Positions 6,606 through 12,429 of a DNA stretch of 12,429 bases are shown piece by piece. Each line of letters starts with the position of its first letter. Within the stretch, counting starts at the first letter, position 1. Source of the DNA: Pedobacter sp. (GTDB lineage: Bacteria > Bacteroidota > Bacteroidia > Sphingobacteriales > Sphingobacteriaceae); assembly GCA_030149995.1 (NCBI GenBank), contig JASLGV010000351.1:1-12429 (forward strand). The letters run 5' to 3'. The position numbers and the translations under genes were made by a program. Below the pieces are notes generated by a model, which was not told where the DNA came from, did not search any database, and saw only the letters and a list, made by a program, of their open reading frames with translations.

Positions 6606-9101
6606 ATGCTTAAAAAAACACTCCTGTCGCTCCTTTTAATTGGTGTTTATGCCTTAACCTTTGGACAGATAAAATCACCCGACGAATTTCTCGGGTATGC
6701 TCTTGGCAGCCACTTTACCCCACACCACAAAGTTGCCGATTACTTCAGGCAGGTTGCCCTGAGCGCAACAGATCGGGTTAAGCTGATCGAATACGGGCGT
6801 ACCAACGAAGGCCGGCCTTTAATGGTCGCGCTGGTTTCTTCAGCAGAAAACTTGCAGAAATTAGAAACATTCAGGTTGCAAAACATAGCGCTGGCCAATG
6901 CACAGGGCAATGCGGTAAAGCTTTCTGAACAGCCGGTGTTTCTGTGGCTAAGCTATAATGTACATGGAAACGAAGCCAGCTCAACCGAAACGGCTATGAA
7001 AATGCTTTATGAACTGGTTTTAGCGAAAAATCCAGATATTAAAAACGGACTTAAAAATACGGTCGTGATGATCGATCCTTGCTTAAACCCCGATGGAAGA
7101 GACCGGTATGTAAATTATTTTAACAGCGTGGTGGGAGAAAAGCCAAATCCCGATCCGTTTTCGCGCGAGCACATCGAACCATGGCCGGGTGGCCGGTACA
7201 ATCATTATTATTTTGATTTAAACCGCGATTGGGCCTGGCAAACACAAGTAGAAAGCGAACAACGTGTAGCCCTGTATAATAACTGGATGCCGCAGGTGCA
7301 TGTCGATTTTCATGAACAGAGTTATAACGAGCCATATTATTTTGCCCCTGCAGCAGAACCGGTTCATCAGAACATTACCCCCTGGCAGCGCTATTTTCAA
7401 ACCGTTGTGGGTAAAAATAATGCAAAATATTTCGATGCCGAAGGCTGGTCTTATTTTACCAGGGAGCGGTTTGATCTCCTGTATCCTTCTTATGGCGATA
7501 CCTACCCGCTTTACAACGGCGCCATCGGAATGACCTATGAACAGGGGGGCATCCGTGCAGGTTTATCGGTGGTTACCCTAAACGGAGATACGCTTACCTT
7601 AAAAGACCGCATTGCACATCATTTTGCAACCGGTTTATCCACACTTGAAACGACTTCTCTGCATCACACTGAATTGTTGCAGGCTTATAAGGAATACTTT
7701 AAGAAATCTGTATCTGTATCGCCTGGTATTTATAAGGGTTTTGTTGTAAAGGCAGATAACGTTTCGAGACTCAAAAAGCTGGCCGCTTTGTTAACTAAAA
7801 ACAAGATCGCTTTTGCTTTTGGCGGCGAAAAAAAAGTAAAAGGATACAATTATGAAACCCAGCGGGAAGAAACATTTACCATCGAAAGAAACGACCTGGT
7901 TGTTGATTTGCGGCAGCCAAGGGCTGTGCTGGCCAATGTACTGTTTGAACCAAACACATTTGTGGCAGATTCAAACACATACGATATTACAGCCTGGTCT
8001 CTCCCCTACGCTTTTGGACTCGGGGCCTTTGCAACGAAAGAACCGGTTAAAGGTTTGTACAATACATTAGATATAAGCATAAGCCCCGCAGTGAGCAACC
8101 CAAAGCCGGTGGCCTGGATGTTTAACTGGGGCGAAACGGAAGACCTGGATTTGCTTATTGCCTTGCAAAATGAAAAAATTAAAGTCAGGCAGGCCAAAGA
8201 ACCCTTTGCTGTAAATGGTAAAGATTACCCGGCCGGAACGTTGGTGGTTTTGAGGCTGGAAAATGAAAAAAACGTTAAATATCTTTCGGATAAACTGCTT
8301 GCCCTGTCGCAAAAATTTAACCGGCAGGTTTCCGGTGCCACAAGTGGTTTGGTTGATAAGGGAAAAGATTTCGGATCAAATGCATACCCGTTGCTAAAGG
8401 AGCCAAAGGTGGCAATTGTTGCCGGTAGTGAGGTTTCTGCGCAGGCTGTTGGAGAGGTTTGGTTTTTTCTGGAAAAAAACCTGGGCATGCCGGTAAGTAT
8501 AATCAGTACTTCAGATTTAAATCGCTTCGATTTTAATAAAGTGAATACACTGATCCTGCCCGACGGGCAATACGGGGGATTGATAAAAGAGGAACTCCTG
8601 ACCTGGGTGCATAAAGGCGGACGTTTGATTTTGATGGAAGATGCCATTGAGAGCCTGCTGGAAAAAAAAGGATTTGAGATCAAGAAAAAGGGAGTCGTAA
8701 CGAACAAATCCCCGGAACAGGCGTCTGCTCGTTCAATGCAGATAGAGAAGGGCAAAAATCTTTTTGCCAATGCAACTCCTGGCGCCATTTATAGGTTAAA
8801 TATGGATGTTTCGCACCCCTTTGCTTACGGGCTTGGAAAAAAATATTATTTCTTAAAAACCGATCAGAAAGTTTATGAACCGCTTACAAACGGCGGAAAT
8901 GTAGGTTGGGTAGACGAAAAGGGATTTGTAACAGGTTTGGTAGGCTTGCAGGCGCGCGAAATGCTGCGTAGCGGATGGATGCTTGGTACCCAGGTATATG
9001 GAAAGGGGCAGGTTGTTTACATGGCGTTTGATCCCTTGTTCAGGAATTTCTGGGAAAGTGGGAAAGTACTTTTTGGTAACGTGATTTTCTGTAACTACTG
9101 A
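6606..9101 (+). CDS. Secreted M14-family zinc carboxypeptidase with C-terminal GATase-like domain
   Basis: Probably a periplasmic or surface metallopeptidase that trims peptides. The 831 residues start with a signal peptide (MLKKTLLSLLLIGVYALTFG, cleavage near 20-21). The M14 domain (about 30-350) has zinc ligands His120 and Glu123 (NVHGNEASS) and His236 (VHVDFHEQ), the substrate-binding NPDGRDRY (161-168) and DLNRDW (204-209), and candidate catalytic Glu312 in GMTYEQGG, so it should be active. After a beta-rich middle part, residues about 600-690 resemble a class I glutamine-amidotransferase-like fold (KVAIVAGSEVSAQAV, NTLILPDGQYGG, GGRLILMEDAI). No catalytic Cys is visible there, so it is probably structural. 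No type IX sorting tail is recognisable. It stands alone between murF (divergent) and the SusC gene; its promoter is not evident. Confidence 0.93.
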   Translation: MLKKTLLSLLLIGVYALTFGQIKSPDEFLGYALGSHFTPHHKVADYFRQVALSATDRVKLIEYGRTNEGRPLMVALVSSAENLQKLETFRLQNIALANAQGNAVKLSEQPVFLWLSYNVHGNEASSTETAMKMLYELVLAKNPDIKNGLKNTVVMIDPCLNPDGRDRYVNYFNSVVGEKPNPDPFSREHIEPWPGGRYNHYYFDLNRDWAWQTQVESEQRVALYNNWMPQVHVDFHEQSYNEPYYFAPAAEPVHQNITPWQRYFQTVVGKNNAKYFDAEGWSYFTRERFDLLYPSYGDTYPLYNGAIGMTYEQGGIRAGLSVVTLNGDTLTLKDRIAHHFATGLSTLETTSLHHTELLQAYKEYFKKSVSVSPGIYKGFVVKADNVSRLKKLAALLTKNKIAFAFGGEKKVKGYNYETQREETFTIERNDLVVDLRQPRAVLANVLFEPNTFVADSNTYDITAWSLPYAFGLGAFATKEPVKGLYNTLDISISPAVSNPKPVAWMFNWGETEDLDLLIALQNEKIKVRQAKEPFAVNGKDYPAGTLVVLRLENEKNVKYLSDKLLALSQKFNRQVSGATSGLVDKGKDFGSNAYPLLKEPKVAIVAGSEVSAQAVGEVWFFLEKNLGMPVSIISTSDLNRFDFNKVNTLILPDGQYGGLIKEELLTWVHKGGRLILMEDAIESLLEKKGFEIKKKGVVTNKSPEQASARSMQIEKGKNLFANATPGAIYRLNMDVSHPFAYGLGKKYYFLKTDQKVYEPLTNGGNVGWVDEKGFVTGLVGLQAREMLRSGWMLGTQVYGKGQVVYMAFDPLFRNFWESGKVLFGNVIFCNY

Positions 9102-9413
9102 TCTGTAGTATTAAACGGATGTATGCAATTTTGAATCCGGATTTCTAATTTCCTGATGGATGTCAGATCTTGTTAAGGGAAGTTAATTTTTAAGAAAAAA
9201 ATGTCGTAGCAAATTAATTAAAAAACTAAAAATGCTAAAATGAAATTTTAAAATTTGCTGTTTTTTATTGTAAATAAATTGTTATGATTTTGTAAATACG
9301 CGTGCGATTTGTATTAATTCACTGATTTACAGATGATTAAAAAATAATAAAAAACTTTACTTCATACAGCAGATGACGTATTTTAGATTATGTATTTATA
9401 AATCTATTTTACC
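9102..9413. other. AT-rich intergenic region between the peptidase and SusC genes
   Basis: This 312-base gap has no credible ORF and no clear terminator. It contains a 10-base palindrome AATCCGGATT (9134-9143), a 14-base A/T palindrome (9243-9256), and complementary arms AGCAAATT (9208-9215) and AATTTGCT (9252-9259). Long A/T tracts fill much of 9187-9360. Near the SusC start, TATTTTAG (9379-9386) has one mismatch to the -7 consensus and would give a leader of about 20 bases, but no -33 TTTG is seen at the right spacing. The size and composition suit an upstream regulatory region for the SusC/D pair. Confidence 0.55.
9379..9386 (+). promoter_or_regulatory. Weak -7-like element before the SusC gene
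   Basis: TATTTTAG differs from TAnnTTTG at one position and lies 27 bases before the receptor ATG. There is no matching -33 TTTG. It is the best-placed candidate in the gap, but A/T-rich sequence makes chance matches likely. Confidence 0.25.
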
Positions 9414-12398
9414 ATGAAAAAACATCTACAAAGTTTGTTCATCTGTATGTTTTTTGCAGTAGTTGCAATGGCACAGGAAAGAACAGTTACTGGTACAGTT
9501 ACGGGAAAGGACGATGGGCTACCCATCCCTGGCGTAAGTGTTAAGGTTAAAAGCACCCAGGCAGGTGCAATTACAGACGGAAACGGAAAGTTTTCGGTTA
9601 AAGTTCCCTCTAATACGGCGGTTTTAGAGTTTTCTTACATTGGCTATACCACGCAAAGCCGTGTAGTCGGTACCGCAAGCACGATTAGCGTAGTGCTGGT
9701 TTCTGATGCCCGTTCTTTATCAGAAGTTGTGGTAACCGGTTATACCGTTCAGAATAAAAGAGATGCAACAAGTGCAATCTCTAAGGTTTCTGCAGAGCAA
9801 ATCAAAGATTCGCCGGTTGCCGATCCGAATGAGCTTTTGAAAGGACGTGTAACAGGTGTTGTGGTTACTACGGGATCAGGACAGCCGGGAGCGGTTCAAT
9901 CTGTTCGTATACGGGGTATCAACTCCATATCTTCAGGCAACAGTCCGCTGTACGTAATTGATGGGGTTGTTGTGGCACGTGGCGATTTCAACGCTGGCAC
10001 ACAGGTTACACCAACCGATATCCTTTCCAATTTAAATCCAAACGATATTGAAAGTTTCGACGTATTGAAAGATGCATCGGCCATTGCCTTGTATGGTGCA
10101 CGTGGTGCAAATGGGGTAATTGTAATTACCACCAAAAAAGGAAAAACCGGCGCACCAGAGTTTAACGTAAGAGCACAATACGGTAAAACCAAAGCCAATT
10201 TTGGTAATTTTAAACTGATGAATGCCGATCAGTTTCTGGCTTATGAAAAAGTTGGTTTGTTGAATGCCGGTGAAGATCCTGCAGACATCCCTGATTATTT
10301 AACTGCTGCTGGTGGAAATGCTGATTTCAACTGGATGGATGCGGCTTTCAGAACAGGTACTTCTTACAACTACGATATTTCGGCAAGAGGTGGTAATGAA
10401 GGCACCAAGTATTACTTCTCAAGTGGAATCGGTAAACTGGATGGTACCTTAATTGGTTCGGGATTGAAAAAATATTCGTTGCTTTCGAATATCGAACAAA
10501 AAATCAACGATCGTTTAACGGTTGGTTTAAACTTAAACCTTACTTATTCGGATGGTTTAACATCAGGAGACGGTAGCCGGTATTCAAGTCCGATTTTAGG
10601 TTACATTGCAACCGCACCTATCCAGTCGCCATACAAACCAAATGGTTCTTTGTACAACGGCAGAGAGTCTGGTTGGTTCGGCTTAACCGGAGATAACTTT
10701 TTATACAATACACAGTATAATTTCAATAGCAATAAAAACTTTAGAACAATTGGACGTTTATACGGTGATTTAAAGATATTCGATTGGTTGAAATTAACTG
10801 AAAACCTGTCGGTAGACTGGATCAATGCAAAACAAAAGGTTTATCAAGACGCACGTACATCAGATGGATTTGGTCAGAACGGATCTTTGTATGATTCAGC
10901 GAATGAAAATAAATTGTATACCACCCAGACCTCTTTATCTGGAAGCTACGCACCGAATTCCGATCATTCATTAACATATTTAGCGATGTTGGAATATTCA
11001 TTTAAAGAAAATGATGGTATTAATGCGGCGGGTAAATCAATTATTGCAAACGATCGTTTCAGATCGTTAAATGCAGCGATATTACCAGTAAGTGTTGGCG
11101 GAACTTCTTCTACCCAGGCCATTCTTTCTTACATCGGTAATGCAACTTATTCTTATCAATCGAAATATAACCTGAACGTAAGTTTACGTCGTGATGAGGC
11201 TTCGAACTTTAAAAACAACAAATCGGAAGTTTTCTATGCGATTGGTGGTGCATGGCGTATCATCAACGAAGATTTTATGAAAGAGCAAAAAATCTTTTCA
11301 AATGCAAAACTTCGCGCAAGCTATGGTACATCGGGTAACTTAAATGGTTTGGGAGATTTCGTTTCCTATACTTTATGGAGTCCTGTTAACTATAATGATA
11401 ACCCTGGTTTAGTGCCTACGCAGTTGGGTAACGATGATTTAAGATGGGAAAAAACAAATAGTTTTGATTTAGGATTGGAACTGGGATTTTTTAACAACCG
11501 ACTGTCGGTAGAAGCAGATTATTTTAGCAAAAAGACAAATCAACAGCTGTTCTCTTTGCCAATCTCCTCAACCAGTGGTTTTACCACCATGCCGGTTAAC
11601 ATTGGTCAGGTTCAGAACCGGGGTGTTGAGCTGGCCATTAATTCGACAAACTTAGAAGGTGTTGTTAAATGGACAACCAACTTTAATGTTTCCTTTACAA
11701 AAAATAGGGTAAATCAAACCAAAGATGGCCAGGATCTTGTTAATGGTGCATCCATTACCCGTGTAGGGCAGCCAGTAGGTTCTTGGTTTATGCGCGAATG
11801 GGCAGGTGTTGATCCGGCTAACGGTGATCCGCTCTGGTATAAAGCTGATGGTACCACAACCAATAACTATAACTTAGCCGAACGCCGCGTAATTGGTCAG
11901 GCTTTACCAAAATATACTTTTGGTTTAACCAATACCGTAAGCTATAAAGATTTTGATTTATCTTTCCTTTTGTACGGCGCAACGGGCAATAAGATTTTTA
12001 ACCAGACCCGTAGTTTTGTTGAAAATACCGCCTACATAAACAGCGGATTTAACCACTCGGTACAAGCGGGTGAAGATTACTGGCAAAAACCGGGTGATGT
12101 TGTTTCAAGACCTAAACCAATTGCCGGTGGCAACAAGAATGAATCAGCTACCTCATCGAGATTCCTTGAAAAGGGCGATTATCTGCGTTTAAAAAATGTA
12201 AGACTTTCTTATTCTTTACCAACAAGCATTTCTACGAAAGCAGGCGTTAAGAAAGTTACTTTCTTCGGGCAGGGAGAGAATTTAATTACCTGGACAGGTT
12301 ATAGCGGCATAGATCCGGAGGTAGATGCTACAGGTACCGAGTTCTTCAAATATCCGGTTGGAAAAATCTACACTTTCGGGGTGAACGTAACATTTTAA
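9414..12398 (+). CDS. SusC/RagA-family TonB-linked outer membrane receptor
   Basis: Outer-membrane beta-barrel that imports oligomers captured by a SusD-type lipoprotein, powered by TonB. The 994 residues show in order: a signal peptide (MKKHLQSLFICMFFAVVAMA, cleavage before Gln21); a carboxypeptidase-regulatory-like domain (about 23-97, TVTGTVTGKDDGLPIPGVSV to FSYIGY); a TonB-box-like segment LSEVVVTGY (102-110); the plug (about 113-243) with SusC signatures VRIRGINSI (164-172), SPLYVIDGVV (177-186) and DVLKDASAIALYGARGANGV (216-235); then the barrel, ending in an aromatic residue (FGVNVTF). There is no STN domain, so anti-sigma signalling is not expected, and no sigma or anti-sigma gene is seen in the window. 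The substrate cannot be inferred. A probable SusD gene starts 20 bases downstream. Confidence 0.97.
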   Translation: MKKHLQSLFICMFFAVVAMAQERTVTGTVTGKDDGLPIPGVSVKVKSTQAGAITDGNGKFSVKVPSNTAVLEFSYIGYTTQSRVVGTASTISVVLVSDARSLSEVVVTGYTVQNKRDATSAISKVSAEQIKDSPVADPNELLKGRVTGVVVTTGSGQPGAVQSVRIRGINSISSGNSPLYVIDGVVVARGDFNAGTQVTPTDILSNLNPNDIESFDVLKDASAIALYGARGANGVIVITTKKGKTGAPEFNVRAQYGKTKANFGNFKLMNADQFLAYEKVGLLNAGEDPADIPDYLTAAGGNADFNWMDAAFRTGTSYNYDISARGGNEGTKYYFSSGIGKLDGTLIGSGLKKYSLLSNIEQKINDRLTVGLNLNLTYSDGLTSGDGSRYSSPILGYIATAPIQSPYKPNGSLYNGRESGWFGLTGDNFLYNTQYNFNSNKNFRTIGRLYGDLKIFDWLKLTENLSVDWINAKQKVYQDARTSDGFGQNGSLYDSANENKLYTTQTSLSGSYAPNSDHSLTYLAMLEYSFKENDGINAAGKSIIANDRFRSLNAAILPVSVGGTSSTQAILSYIGNATYSYQSKYNLNVSLRRDEASNFKNNKSEVFYAIGGAWRIINEDFMKEQKIFSNAKLRASYGTSGNLNGLGDFVSYTLWSPVNYNDNPGLVPTQLGNDDLRWEKTNSFDLGLELGFFNNRLSVEADYFSKKTNQQLFSLPISSTSGFTTMPVNIGQVQNRGVELAINSTNLEGVVKWTTNFNVSFTKNRVNQTKDGQDLVNGASITRVGQPVGSWFMREWAGVDPANGDPLWYKADGTTTNNYNLAERRVIGQALPKYTFGLTNTVSYKDFDLSFLLYGATGNKIFNQTRSFVENTAYINSGFNHSVQAGEDYWQKPGDVVSRPKPIAGGNKNESATSSRFLEKGDYLRLKNVRLSYSLPTSISTKAGVKKVTFFGQGENLITWTGYSGIDPEVDATGTEFFKYPVGKIYTFGVNVTF

Positions 12399-12418
12399 GG
12401 CTTATAAATAGAAAGATC

Positions 12419-12429
12419 ATGAAAAAAAT
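12419..12429 (+). CDS. First codons of a probable SusD/RagB-family lipoprotein gene, cut by the window end
   Basis: An ATG at 12419 followed by two Lys codons begins 20 bases after the receptor stop. Met-Lys-Lys is a usual start for an exported protein, and SusC genes are nearly always followed by a SusD gene. Only three codons are visible, so the identity rests on position alone. Confidence 0.5.

Noticed and set aside
8225..8788. Minus-strand frame of 187 codons inside the peptidase gene
   Set aside because: The plus-strand frame is a well-supported M14 protein throughout, and the minus frame shows no family features.
9243..9256. Perfect 14-base A/T palindrome as an operator
   Set aside because: It consists only of A and T in a very A/T-rich gap, so a chance palindrome is likely and nothing else marks it as a binding site.

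Overview
The window looks like a chromosomal segment from a Bacteroidota bacterium, most likely Sphingobacteriaceae (Pedobacter or a close relative). This rests on a SusC/RagA-type receptor followed by the first codons of its likely SusD partner, a holB-ricT-gldH cluster (gldH is confined to this phylum), A-rich or absent Shine-Dalgarno sequences, and two upstream regions carrying the Bacteroidota -7 element (TAnnTTTG). The genus assignment is an impression of overall style, not a computed result. Almost the whole window is coding. I see no tRNA, rRNA, CRISPR array, insertion sequence or integrase.

Left block, minus strand (1900 to 98): a tight three-gene unit reads ruvX (Holliday-junction resolvase-like YqgF), a class I SAM-dependent O-methyltransferase, and a secreted glucosaminidase-like protein with a C-terminal LysM domain. 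The gaps are only 8 and 13 bases. A perfect TAnnTTTG -7 element lies just upstream of ruvX. A possible gene tail on the plus strand (1-60) converges on this unit.

Middle block, plus strand (2096 to 5164): holB (DNA polymerase III delta prime), ricT (PSP1-domain protein, YaaT) and gldH (gliding-motility lipoprotein). ricT starts 2 bases after the holB stop, and gldH starts inside the 3' end of ricT (32-base overlap), so the three are very probably co-transcribed and partly translationally coupled. A set of competing short inverted repeats (1993-2036) lies between ruvX and holB. murF, for the last cytoplasmic step of peptidoglycan precursor synthesis, faces this block on the minus strand; its stop codon is one base from that of gldH. 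murF has a plausible promoter of its own.

Right block, plus strand (6606 to the end): a large secreted M14-type zinc carboxypeptidase with a C-terminal glutamine-amidotransferase-like domain, a 312-base AT-rich gap, then a SusC-family TonB-dependent outer-membrane receptor without an STN signalling domain, and the first codons of what is probably its SusD partner. The peptidase and the SusC/D pair may cooperate in peptide or protein use, but only adjacency supports that.

Most genes are ordinary core functions. I do not find a clear undescribed system. The best leads are the holB-ricT-gldH coupling with its unusual RicT tails, the competing hairpins before holB, and the G-rich leader of the peptidase gene.
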